In this document: piece by piece, positions 55,321 to 64,000 of the stretch
How the letters are laid out: the number at the start of each line of letters is the position of its first letter
Position numbering within the stretch: the stretch's first letter is position 1
Assembly (NCBI GenBank): GCA_018296165.2
Contig: JACKQL020000138.1
Coordinates: forward strand, 46,800-110,799
DNA from: Termitomyces sp. T153
Lineage: Eukaryota > Basidiomycota > Agaricomycetes > Agaricales > Lyophyllaceae
Direction of reading: 5' to 3'
DNA length: 64,000 nt
Notes under the pieces: model-generated
The model's database searches: none
What the model saw: the letters and a program-made list of their open reading frames with translations, nothing else
What the model was told of the DNA's origin: nothing
Program-made: the position numbers and the translations under genes

Positions 55321-57489
55321 TCTACACTAGATCAGATCCTGGCATTAGATCTGTATACTGTATGTTATCTGCCAAATTGTCCTTTGGCAAGGCAATTCAA
55401 AAGTATCAGGTTCTGCTGACCACAGAGGCTCAGCTTAACTGGGCAAGTCCTTACTAGGTGGATGCAATGTCCTGTGCTTATAACCTAGTGTCCTGGAGAG
55501 GTCTCGACTTTGGATACTTGCAAAGATTAGCTAGAGGGAATGGTCCAAGCAACTCTGAGGTGGTCCAGGGAAGTTTAAGACAAGGGACAAAGAAGGGTTG
55601 GGCTGGACAGAAGACTCAGGTACAAGTCCAGAGGCAAATACACAGATTGTGGGGCAAGTAGAGGCTATGCAAGTAATGAGAGTGAGGCTGGAGATTGATG
55701 GGGGATCAGTCAATGTTGATGGGTTCTGGGGCTGAGCATAGGGTGAGGTCTGGAGTTAGTTATGAATGTTTTGAGGGTTGTAACATATGTGTGGAGTTTG
55801 TAAGGGCATTAGAGTTGAAAGGAACTTAGGCAACAATAAAGGAAATAGAGACAGAGTCAAGACAAGATAGAGACTCAAGACTTGAGATAGAAATAGAGAC
55901 AAGACCAGGAAATGTAACAGAGCCAAATGTAGCAAGAAACAGGAGCCACTGGTAATATCAAGACCACTGTAACAGATGCTACTCTATGACTTATATACTA
56001 ACTACTGGAACTCCTCTGGGGATTGGGGGTGCAACAGTGGGGCTCATTGGAGCTGCATAGGGTTGGTAGGTATTGGTTCTGATCAGATGGTGGGCTGTGG
56101 TGATATTCTGATGGGAACTAATGGGAACACAGTCTGCCCTGTAGTTGTCAGAAAATTCTGGAGTGGTCAGGTATGTCAAGAAGACAAGTTAGCAACATGT
56201 GCCTGAGTCAGGAGAGATGTTGGAGGGGCCCAGGGGCTTGGGGGGAGAGGGGAAAATGATGGGGCCCACAGGGGAAATGTCAGGGTTTTCTAGGAGGTCA
56301 TTGGGATTTGCTGGGAAAGTGTTGGAGTTAGCTGGGGCCAGCACCATGGGGGAACAAAGGTTGGAGTGAGTTGAGGGGGTGTTGGAGGGGAACTCCAGGG
56401 AAGTGGGGTGGCTTTGGAAGGGGTCTGGAGGTCTGGGAGTGGGTTGTGACAAAAAGGATATTTGTGGCTTAGTGCAGGCATTGGGATCACTGGTTGCAAC
56501 ATAGTTGACATGCTCAACTTATTGTTTTCTGAACCACACAGGATCACAATGGACATCATCTGTTTTCACAAATAGTCCTCCTGGCATCCTATACCTTTCA
56601 CTAACCATGAAAGTCAAAGGTTCTTGACTATTGTCTCATTTGGAATCACAAAACATACTTTGATGCCTCAGGCATCTGTTCAGATTGATAACTCACATCC
56701 ACACAAGCTGCATTATGTGGTTCTATTGCATGGTGGTCTACCATGTCAGCCAGGTATTGCAGAAGTTTCATGTGGCTGTGCAATAAGCTGGAAAGTCTGA
56801 TAGTTCAAATTATTGAACTGTTGCTGAATGCAAATAGCAGAAAGCAATTCAAAAAAAATGTAACAAAGTTATGAGTTTAGAGTCCAATCTCTTAGTTCAT
56901 GCCAAGTGAAACAGACTGAGTCTAGAATTTCACTAGTGACAACAAGACAATGAAATAACTATCATGTAATAAAAAGTCCAATATGTGTCCAGGCAGACAC
57001 ATCACTTCAGGAAATCTCATAAGTTTCTTGAGAAACATCAATTAGAAACATGTTATATGATTTCTAATCTGTTTTTCTCAAGTAGAAATTATTATATAAA
57101 TTTAAAACCAGTCAAAGTCAATGTAGTGTATCTTGAGTAAATAAAATAATTTTTCTTTGAAGTTCTCTGAGAAACAGATTATAAATACAAATCATGTTTA
57201 GCACTTTTTTGACTCAAGAAGGACATTTCATATATCTTTATGTGATTCTTTAGGAACTCTTATTCTGTTTCTTTTCATTGTATCTCAAGAAAAATTTTCA
57301 TATCTCTTGGTTAACATTAGTTAGAAGAAACATTTTTGGTGATTTGTGAGAAAATTAATTGAAAAATTTTAGAATGTTTTTCTGTTTCTTGAATGGCTTT
57401 TGGTACCATTCTAAATTATGTAATTAAATTGGCACAATGAGAAGACTTACAACTGCTCTTTGATCCCTGTATTGTTGACCACCATCACT
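55321..57489. other. No recognisable gene; G-rich and AT-rich stretches
   Basis: Scattered short frames only. 56210-56450 is G-rich on the plus strand with repeated GTTGGAG, GGGGAA and TGGGG words. 56800-57440 is strongly AT-rich with no frame. I see no RNA gene or repeat ends. Confidence 0.4.
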
Positions 57490-57740
57490 GAAGACTCAGA
57501 GCTTATTGAAAGACATCATGATATTTTTCTTAGTGGCTTTTGGCCACAGCTTTTTAGTGAGTGAGATCAGTGAAGTTGTCTACTTGGATGAGCAGTAATG
57601 CATGAAAGGAGACCCTGAATATGCAGGTGCTGTTTTGCATCTTTGAAAAGACAATGCATTCCTTCTGATGGTAGATTGTTCAATAGTTGTGCAATGATGT
57701 CTCTTGACAATCCATATGGTATTGATATGAGTATTTCACT
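57490..57740 (-). repeat. Dispersed repeat, inverted copy of 10764-10990
   Basis: See 10764-10990. On the minus strand the peptide pieces ISIPYGLSRDIIAQLLNN, PSEGMHCLFKDAKQH and LHIQGLLSCITAH are clearer here than in the other copy and suggest an old protein-coding segment. Family not recognised. Confidence 0.55.
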
Positions 57741-58238
57741 ATATCTATTTTGAATTTACAAATAGTAACATCTCTTTATCTGGTCTTCCTTCAAAATATT
57801 TTCTGATTGAACCTTTTACTTGGAAATTCAGTTTTCATGTTAGCAACATTAATCAAAGAGAGCACATCACTTGTGATCAAGGAGGGTTCTAGCCAGCATT
57901 TGTAATCACATGTAATCACAGGTCATGCAACACAAGGGAAAACCCTTCTGAATGTTATTGGATGGCCTCTAAACAGTGGTGGATCTGCTGCATATGTAAC
58001 AGCTTCAAGACCAGATACAAGGCATGGTTAGCTCAAGGTGAAGTTGGAGGAATTGAATAAGCCACTTCATTCTTGAAACAAAGTACCATGAAAATATGGA
58101 ACATAGCACTCTCATTAAGCATCATATTATTGCTGCTAGCAACCAAGATCTTCCTGACCTAGAAGGTGAGACAAATTGACTGCTTGATATTAGAAGATCC
58201 CCTGAAACAAAACTTGGATGATGTGAATATTGATCAAG
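57741..58238. other. No recognisable gene
   Basis: Possibly the continuation of the same unidentified element. No motif or frame. Confidence 0.35.
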
Positions 58239-58310
58239 CTAATTTCCAAAGAGGACAAAGCACAATGTAATGAAGTTTAAGCAAAGGAGTGAAGATTCTT
58301 GCTGCATTGT
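58239..58310 (+). repeat. 72-bp repeat, second copy at 61850-61925
   Basis: Both copies read GCTAATTTyCAAAGAGGAC, AAAGCAaAATGTAATr and TAAGCAAAGGAGTGAArATTCTTG, differing by a few transitions, then diverge. Confidence 0.7.
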
Positions 58311-58909
58311 TGTTTGGTGTGGGTACGGATATGGCTGGGATTGGGGTAGGGGCCGAGAGCAGTGTTATTGAGGGGTATGACCAGGAGGAGGAGGAAGAGG
58401 AAGAGGAAGAGGAGGGGTAGGATGGGATTAAACCTGATTTGGCGGGTGGTGAGGATGGATGGAGAGATGTGAGGATGGAGATGGTGGAGTGAAGTGCTAG
58501 TTAGGATGTGACCTGGAAAGACAGCATTTAAGGCTGCAGATATCATTCTTGATATGTGAGGAGGATGCTGCTTTCTCTTTTTGGAGCTTTGTGCATAGAC
58601 TATTTGTTGTGGTTTTTTGGTTGGTCATTGATGTAAAGTGTTGCATATGTGTCATGATTTAGATTTACCACTTATGCATTACGACTTATGATGAAAAATC
58701 GAATAGATACGTTGAAATATTGATATTGGAGAGCTAAAGCTATCTGGTGGTTGTTCTTGTTATGAACTTGACACTTGCTCGTTATATGTACATTACTAAA
58801 TTATGGTGGAGTTATCAGTGGCTAAGAGGGAAAAGATCATGGTGGCTTGTTAGCGGGACAAAAGTGGCCTTGATCTAGTTAAGCTTTCAATTGCAGCATT
58901 CAATGTGCA
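58311..58909. other. No recognisable gene
   Basis: 58380-58420 is a purine run (GAGGAGGAGGAAGAGGAAG). Nothing else stands out. Confidence 0.4.
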
Positions 58910-59368
58910 TCCAGATTTCAAAGTGAACTATGGTTCTCAGTATGGTTCTCAGTCGACATCCCGGCATTGAAAACAAGTGCTGATGGAACAGTTCAGCCAG
59001 TCAAGTTGACCAAGTATTTTGGGTCACGAAGGTTGAGCATCAGTCTGCTCATCATCATGCTTGACAATCTGCGGTTGATCATGATGGATGAATGGGGGTT
59101 TGGACCAATCAGCAGAAAGGGGAAGCATACACAGTGGCAAAGGTTGCGGTAAAGCCTTGTTGATACTCCTGGAAGTGCAATTAATGTGTTAACTTTGAGT
59201 TTGGTGGTGAATATAGCAAGTATTCACAGGCAGAACCTACGTGGTGGTTGGTTGAATATCGGAGGAATAAAGGGTATAACTTCTCATGCTTACATGAAAT
59301 GTGAGGACAGTGACAAGCTCGACGATAACAATGATTCTGCAATGACCACGTCAGTGCCTAAACTATAA
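58910..59368 (+). pseudogene. Unidentified ORF with one internal stop
   Basis: One frame continues as VDIPALKTSADGTVQPVKLT, KYFGSRRLSISLLIIMLDNL, WGFGPISRKGKHTQWQRLR, a TAA (59150-59152), then SLVDTPGSAINVLTLSLVVN, IASIHRQNLRGGWLNIGGIK and an acidic end, stopping with TAA at 59366-59368. It looks like real coding sequence but I do not recognise it. A 12-bp tandem duplication (TATGGTTCTCAG) lies at about 58929-58952. Its end overlaps the 3' end of the DUF6533-type gene on the other strand by 11 bp. Confidence 0.35.
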
Positions 59369-60569
59369 CTAGCGTATTATCCACTTGCCCAAAGTATATT
59401 GTACCTAAGTAGAATGTGAGTCATAGAAGAAAAGATTTACACGGAAAGCGTACGTACCATCGCGTAGAAGAACCTTGAAAAGAGACCTACGGATCCTAGC
59501 ACCCCGTCTCCACGACTTGTACACTGTCATACTGAAGATGAGTACGTCGAACATGAGCATCCCAATCCATGCATTCGCACGGCCTATTCACAATCACGGA
59601 AGGATTAGCTAGAATCATCAATCTTATCTATCATTTTGGTCAGGAGACACGAACGATTTGCACTGTTGAGTCAGATCCGATTCAATTTCAAGGGTTATTT
59701 CAAGGTGAAAAATTCGTTGTGGATACTTACCCATTGCGATCTAGTGGTAGGTAACAGGCCATTTCTGGACTGACCACAGTTGCAGTGGCACCGTGATTCC
59801 CACCGACTACGGACCACTGCCAGCCACGACGATGGGACTTTGATGACGAAAGAAGGTTCAGGATGCTCACTGCACCGAAGATTGTAGCTGAAAGCCCGCA
59901 TGCACATACGAATAGAAGCACTATCACGTTACGGTCATACAATGCATATGTCCGCATTATGAGGAGTACTGATGCATAGCACATCGTTAATGAGTGTTCG
60001 GGAGGTGATCAGTACACATACTTCCAACAATAACTTGAATGACCACTTCTAGATATTGATGATAGAAGGCCAGCGAGGCGCATCTAGTAAACAGGATTTT
60101 GAGTACGTTTTGAAATACAGAGGTGCGGAAACTCACGTCTAGAATGTTCGCGAGTCATGATCCAGTGAGTACATGGATTAATATGACGGGTACCTTGGAA
60201 TCAGGTGACCAAAAGTCTCTTAGAATGCCAGGGACATGACCGAAAAGGCTCAAGTAGCGATTGAGGTAAAAGAAGGTAGAGACCCATGAGAGCGATCGCG
60301 AGGACCAAAACCGCTCCATTTCGGCAGAGAGTGTCAACGTATAGTCATAGTAAAGTAGAGCTGTCAGCGTACTTCTGAAAACGGGTGGGGAGGCTGGGAG
60401 AAACAGAGGGAGTACATACTATATGAGACGAGATCCAAATAGATATTACTGAGTCTGCCAAGTTGATCATGAGGTATGGGCAAGGCAAAGGTAAATGACC
60501 ATACACTTGTAAACGGATACTAGGTGCCATGGCATCGTCGATCATTGGGAAGCAGGCTATACCGTCCAT
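59358..60569 (-). CDS. DUF6533-type multi-pass membrane protein
   Basis: Member of a large Agaricomycete family of integral membrane proteins of unknown function. Starts possible at ATG 60569 or 60530. Readable exons: up to 60420; 60374-60194 (STLTALLYYDYTLTLSAEME, FYLNRYLSLFGHVPGIL, the family core); a possible 2-nt exon 60138-60137; 60083-60022 (CASLAFYHQYLEVVIQVIVG); 59968-59731 (LLIMRTYALYDRN, then a hydrophobic span VLLFVCACGLSATIFGAVSI); 59583-59458 (NAWIGMLMFDVLIFSMTVYK, FKVLLRDG); 59404-59358 (TIYFGQVDN, stop). Introns are GT-AG, 45-55 nt, except one of about 147 nt. Phase does not fit at the first intron or at the long intron, so either my splice sites are wrong there or the gene carries frameshifts. 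The C-terminus ends soon after TIYFG, where relatives as I recall are longer. Membrane segments agree with a plasma-membrane or endomembrane location. Confidence 0.7.
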
Positions 60570-60593
60570 TTGTTATAACAACAGCCTGTACTT

Positions 60594-60738
60594 ACAGCAT
60601 AGTCGTAATATAACCAGCGTTGTAACTACAGCATCACCAATTTTCAGTCAAATATTTCGCCAATTGGGAGAATCGAACTTGTGACCACTATCCCAAAAAC
60701 AACAATTGATACAACCATAACCAGTTGACCACGGATCC
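60594..60738 (-). repeat. tRNA-derived SINE candidate, minus copy
   Basis: On the minus strand 60738-60665 reads like a tRNA body: GGATCCGTGGTCAACTGG resembles the A box, and AAGTTCGATTCTCCC resembles the B box about 50 nt later. The acceptor ends do not pair, so it is not a functional tRNA. A tail of about 45 bp (GATGCTGTAGTTACAACGC..GGTTATATTACG) is shared with the plus copy. Confidence 0.4.
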
Positions 60739-60765
60739 TTAATTACAATACAAACTTGTTGTGAT

Positions 60766-60785
60766 AAGGGGAGCAAGCTCCCCTT
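60766..60785. repeat. Perfect 9-bp inverted repeat
   Basis: AAGGGGAGC, AA, GCTCCCCTT. It can form a compact hairpin and lies between the two SINE candidates. Confidence 0.8.
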
Positions 60786-60826
60786 CAAAATATCCCTGGA
60801 ACCCTTTCAAAATATCCCTGGAACCC
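60781..60826. repeat. Two tandem 21-22 bp units
   Basis: CCCTTCAAAATATCCCTGG with AA is followed directly by the same unit with one extra T, then CCC. Confidence 0.85.
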
Positions 60827-60983
60827 TAAGAGCATGTTAACAAAACCTTAACAGAACCTTAACAGAACCTAACCAAACCACTAACTCCCTAACCGTAACG
60901 CTAACTGAACTCTAACCAGGCTAACCATGTGCTCAACAGGCAGGCCTCATGGGTACATAGGCCTTGTTGTGTTGAGATTATTA

Positions 60984-61190
60984 TTGATCCTGTTTGTTCA
61001 ACAGTTGTATTGTGTCTTCCTTCCAATCATGTGCATTGCTATCAAGGTTGTTGGTTCAATTCTCTTTGGTTGATTTCTTTTTGTCTGGTTCAACATTTGA
61101 TACTGTTGACAATTATCACACGTGATTGATGTAACAAGCAGCGCTGTAATTACAACTGTGGTTATATCAGGCTTATGCTGTCATGACAGG
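60984..61190 (+). repeat. tRNA-derived SINE candidate, plus copy
   Basis: A B-box-like GGTTCAATTCT (61053-61063) agrees with the pol III consensus, and a weak A-box-like TTGTTCAACAG lies upstream. The tail GCTGTAATTACAACTGTGG, TTATATCAGG, CTTATGCTGTCATG is shared, in inverted orientation, with the minus copy. Confidence 0.35.
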
Positions 61191-61285
61191 GGATGTTATA
61201 TCATCCTGCCAGCATCAGGTGTGGGAAGGGGGTCTTTTTAAAGGAAGTGGCCAGTGCTATTGCCGAGTTCATGAGGGTATTGACT

Positions 61286-61815
61286 TCCTATTAAGATTGA
61301 AACAAGTGATGAACGTCTTGGTGACAATGGAAATCACGTCTAGCGAAGCCAGATTTTGACATATCAGAGAACGTTAAATGGAATGCGTGGCTCTTGAGTT
61401 CCCATTATCAGATTGAAACAACTGATGAACGTCCCAGTGAAATTTGCATCTAGCCAGAACAAGCCAAATTGTAACTTTTGAGTTACCAGTATCAGATCGG
61501 AACATGTCGAACAACTGATGAACGTCCCGAGTCAAAATCATGTAGCCAAGCCGAATTGTTGAGTATCATCGGATCAAGACAACATGCCAATGAAAATTGC
61601 ATCTAGTCAGAGCAAGCCAAATCGTGATTAATTATCAGATTGAAACAACTGCTGAACGTTCCAGTGAAAATTGTGTCTGGCCGGAACAAGCTGAATGGTG
61701 GGTGACTCTAGAGTCGCTCTTGACTTCGTTCCCATCAGTTGAGAGCTCAAAACAACTGATGAACTTTCAAGTTTGTTCCAATAAAAGTCGCATCTAGTCA
61801 AGCCTGGTGATTGTG
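61286..61815 (+). repeat. Degenerate tandem array of about six units
   Basis: Units of about 60-75 bp with variable spacers. Each has most of: ATCAGATTGAAACAACTGAT, GAACGTCCCAGTGAAAATTG, CATCTAGCCAGAACAAGCC, AAATTGT. Approximate units are 61286-61361, 61405-61475, 61490-61563, 61567-61627, 61634-61702 and 61737-61815. Divergence between units is high. No coding frame runs through it. Confidence 0.75.
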
Positions 61816-61849
61816 CCAGGCCAAACAGAGCCAGAGGTGCTGGCATGGG

Positions 61850-61925
61850 CTAATTTTCAAAGAGGACAAAGCAAAATGTAATAGAGTCTAAGCAAAGGAG
61901 TGAAAATTCTTGTTGAATTGTTAAT
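61850..61925 (+). repeat. Second copy of the repeat at 58239-58310
   Basis: See 58239-58310. It directly follows the tandem array. Confidence 0.7.
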
Positions 61926-62094
61926 AAGGAATTATCACTTTCCAAATATCAGCAACCACTAAGTATTTCCAAAGCAGAATGGTCTCTCATTTTACAGAGC
62001 TCATTATCTATGTAAATCTGCAGATCGTGCATTCCCAAGTAGTCTGAGGGGCGGGTTGATTATCCCCTAACGCCAGCATAGACTCACCATACTC

Positions 62095-62290
62095 CTCCAA
62101 TCAATCCACTGTGCACAGTGTCTTTTCTCCAATCGGGTGAACGCTACTGGAACCACACGAAATGGACCTAGCTACCATAACGCTTGGACCTCGCAGAGGG
62201 GGTTACAGTCGGACATCGTCTCTCCCATGACAGTTAGTGGATCCGCTGGTTCCCAAAGTAGTGATCTCAATCAAAAATAGCAACAGCAAT
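62095..62290. repeat. Repeat shared with 43216-43400
   Basis: Same block order as 43216-43400 but with more CpG retained (for example AACGCT, TCGCAGAG, GGACATCGTC), so it is less decayed. Confidence 0.65.
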
Positions 62291-62579
62291 TTGATTATAG
62301 CGCTCACGATCTCGAACTCCAGACATAAGCATGTAGTTGTGCTCGTGCTCCCTGTCTGAGTCATTTACCGGATAAACATTAAAGAACACATTGATCTAAG
62401 TATCGAGAGAATTCGTTCATGAGCATTACCAGCACTTACAGTCACATTCAAACATTTCATGTAAAAGAACCCATGCACTAACCAAAATCAAAAGAGATGA
62501 GTTGTCTAAATCATTAACACCACAACAAGTGTGGTATGTATACACTATCTATCTGCCACTATCCATGTCTCCACCTAAA
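62291..62579 (-). repeat. 3' flank of TypA copy 3
   Basis: Matches 44320-44560 and the inverted 23379-23600: ACACATTGATCTAAGT, CATTCAAACATTTCATGTAA, GAGATGAGTTGTCT, then the C-terminal codons. Confidence 0.7.
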
Positions 62580-62586
62580 TACACCA

Positions 62587-63320
62587 CTACCTCCTCTTCT
62601 TGCCCCCCACCTTCCTCAACCTCACCCTCCCCCGTGTAACCTTGACCAACTCATCATCCCTCACATATGCCAGCATCTCCTCAAGCGACATCGCCCTAGG
62701 TGGTGAGAGCATGATCTTATTGACCGCAATCACACTGCAGATGTTCGTGAGTTGTTTTTTGACACATGGGTCTAGGTGGAGGTCGAGGGGTTTGGAATAT
62801 CATGCTGGGGTAGACTGGGGGAAGATTCAGCAAAAGAACGAACAAACAAACGAGTGAGGGGGGGGGGGTAAGAGGGGAAAGAGAAGAGAGAAGGAGGGAA
62901 AGCAAGGGAGATATGACATGCATCCTGCTCACCCGGCCCTATAAACATTTTCCCGCGTGCCTGCAGTGGCACAAGCACATATCCCGACGTCTCGCCCGCC
63001 GACATTGATATAAGCGAACCGTTCCTTCCCATGTCAATCACGCTGTGGTAAGGCATACATATATGCCTTAAATATATGACTGATCGTCCTAGAGCTAGCA
63101 TCAGCATTCAAATGCACACCAGCACACCACACTCACCCCTGGCCATGCACATCATCCACCCCGCACCCACGCAGCCTTGAGCGACTCGGATATGGGTCCC
63201 GGAAGAATGCGCAGCGCGACGTTGGTTTCTGCTTCTTTGTATATGCGCTCGCGGATGATCTGGGATGTAAGCTTGGAGCCTGAGGCCCAGTGAGAACCGG
63301 ATTGGGCCTGGTCAGGGTAT
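62587..63320 (-). pseudogene. TypA/BipA-family GTPase, copy 3 (C-terminal half)
   Basis: Minus-strand pieces: SKLTSQIIRERIYKEAETNV and ALRILPGPISESLK (63290-63170), then after a deletion IDMGRNGSLISMSAGETSGY, VLVPLQARGKMFIGPGEQ, an intron-like stretch with extra simple sequence (including a G10 run at 62866-62875), and the C-terminal coding end with stop at 62587-62589. GTPase domain and domain II are missing. CpG content is between those of copies 1 and 2. Confidence 0.8.
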
Positions 63321-63378
63321 ATCCGGAAATATATGATAGGATTCATGCGAATATGTCTTGTGTGATGATGAACATAGT

Positions 63379-64000
63379 CTAATCAACAGTGGTCGACTCG
63401 GAAATCTCCTCTCTCACGAGTGGAGTCAGCCATCTACCTCTACGAAGACTCTCTTCTAGAAGCCACGTTGACAGAATATCATCACTAGTGCTCCGGCAGC
63501 CAAAAACGTGCTCCATCAGTCGATCGAGAATTCCACCCCTGCTACAGTGGGTTGAAATGGCAATTTCAATCGCTTCGTATATATGCACGTTACGAGTATA
63601 GTTTGCACTGACAGGATCCACCTCTTCAAATGCCTGAAGATATTCATTGCGAAACCCTTGGAGACCTATTGGTTAATCTTCGAACAACTCTTCACGCGAG
63701 GGGGAATGGAAGTGACTGAGAGACCTGCATGCCAATGTCCTTACCATGCTCTCCCATGGTGCTACCCTCTTCCTCCAGTTGATTCTCATTTCCTGTCCTG
63801 TTATCTTCCCCCAACTCAGAATCGTCCTCCAGCTCGAAATCGTCCTGACCATTCTCCTCTCCAGTACAACTATCCTTGTCCGCATCCCACCACGTCAGTC
63901 TGTGGTCTCAATATCCATACATGATTGGATCCCAGTCTCAAGTGATCCATGAAGGATAGCTCGCATACCCGCCCTGTCGCGAGCATAGTTTTACATCATC
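63379..64000 (-). CDS. 3' part of an unidentified spliced gene, runs off the right edge
   Basis: Two exons fit in frame: an acidic exon ending at 63745 (EENGQDDFELEDDSELGEDN, then ENQLEEEGSTMGEH) and, after a 79-nt GT-AG intron (63744-63666), the last exon 63665-63379 (LQGFRNEYLQAFEEVDPVSA, NYTRNVHIYEAIEIAIS, LLEESLRRGRWLTPLVREEI), stop at 63379-63381. The 5' end is outside the window or beyond another intron. No family recognised. Codon and CpG use are normal for host DNA here, so it may be a real host gene. Confidence 0.5.

Noticed and set aside
60665..60738. Functional tRNA gene
   Set aside because: A and B boxes are present in degenerate form, but the acceptor ends do not pair and the T-arm is irregular.
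60830..60925. Possible interstitial telomere (CCCTAA-like words)
   Set aside because: Only isolated CCTAACC and CTTAACAG words occur, with no regular TTAGGG/CCCTAA array.
61286..61815. Repeats with spacers that resemble a CRISPR array at first sight
   Set aside because: Units are long, highly diverged and unevenly spaced, and the surrounding genes are eukaryotic with introns. It is better described as a degenerate tandem array.

Overview
The window looks like a transposon-packed, gene-poor stretch of a mushroom-forming basidiomycete (Agaricomycetes) genome. The grounds are short GT-AG introns of about 45-65 nt, an NB-ARC/TPR (NLR-like) gene, a DUF6533-type membrane protein gene, Plavaka-type transposase remnants, and Ty1/copia and Ty3/gypsy elements whose proteins resemble those of Agaricomycetes. 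I see no prokaryotic features, rRNA gene or CRISPR array.

Layout. 1-4.6 kb: unrecognised sequence plus a broken Plavaka transposase (3042-3912). 4.67-5.75 kb: an aldehyde dehydrogenase remnant. 6.07-9.34 kb: an apparently intact six-exon NLR-like gene, the best candidate for a working host gene here. 11.77-16.91 kb: a complete Ty1/copia element with LTRs, PBS, PPT and a 5-bp target duplication, killed by nine in-frame stops. 17.7-18.9 kb: a chromodomain gypsy fragment split by a solo LTR. 18.9-21.5 kb: an inverted, broken copy of the ALDH-NLR segment. 21.7-23.4 kb: a TypA/BipA GTPase pseudogene, with further inverted copies at 44.5-46.1 and 62.6-63.3 kb. 23.85-29.6 kb: gypsy element 1, whose 3' end is interrupted by gypsy element 2 (29.6-40.5 kb, minus strand). 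Gypsy 2 itself contains two solo LTRs and a spliced gene on the opposite strand. 40.8-42.4 kb: a miniature copia-type element with LTRs and only a gag. 46.6-54.4 kb: gypsy element 3 (minus strand) with another solo LTR in gag. 54.8-55.3 kb: a possible tyrosine-recombinase remnant. 58.9-60.6 kb: an unrecognised broken ORF, then the DUF6533-type gene. 60.6-61.8 kb: tRNA-like SINE candidates and a degenerate tandem array. 63.4 kb to the right edge: the 3' part of an unidentified spliced gene.

The main unifying pattern is mutational. Retroelement frames are broken mostly by TGA where CGA (Arg) is expected. A CpG-rich TypA copy has a duplicate in which nearly all aligned CpGs have become TpG or CpA. 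This suggests repeat-directed cytosine methylation and deamination, or a RIP-like process, acting on duplicated DNA. Gene models were read by eye. Splice sites and family names rest on motif recognition, not on database searches.
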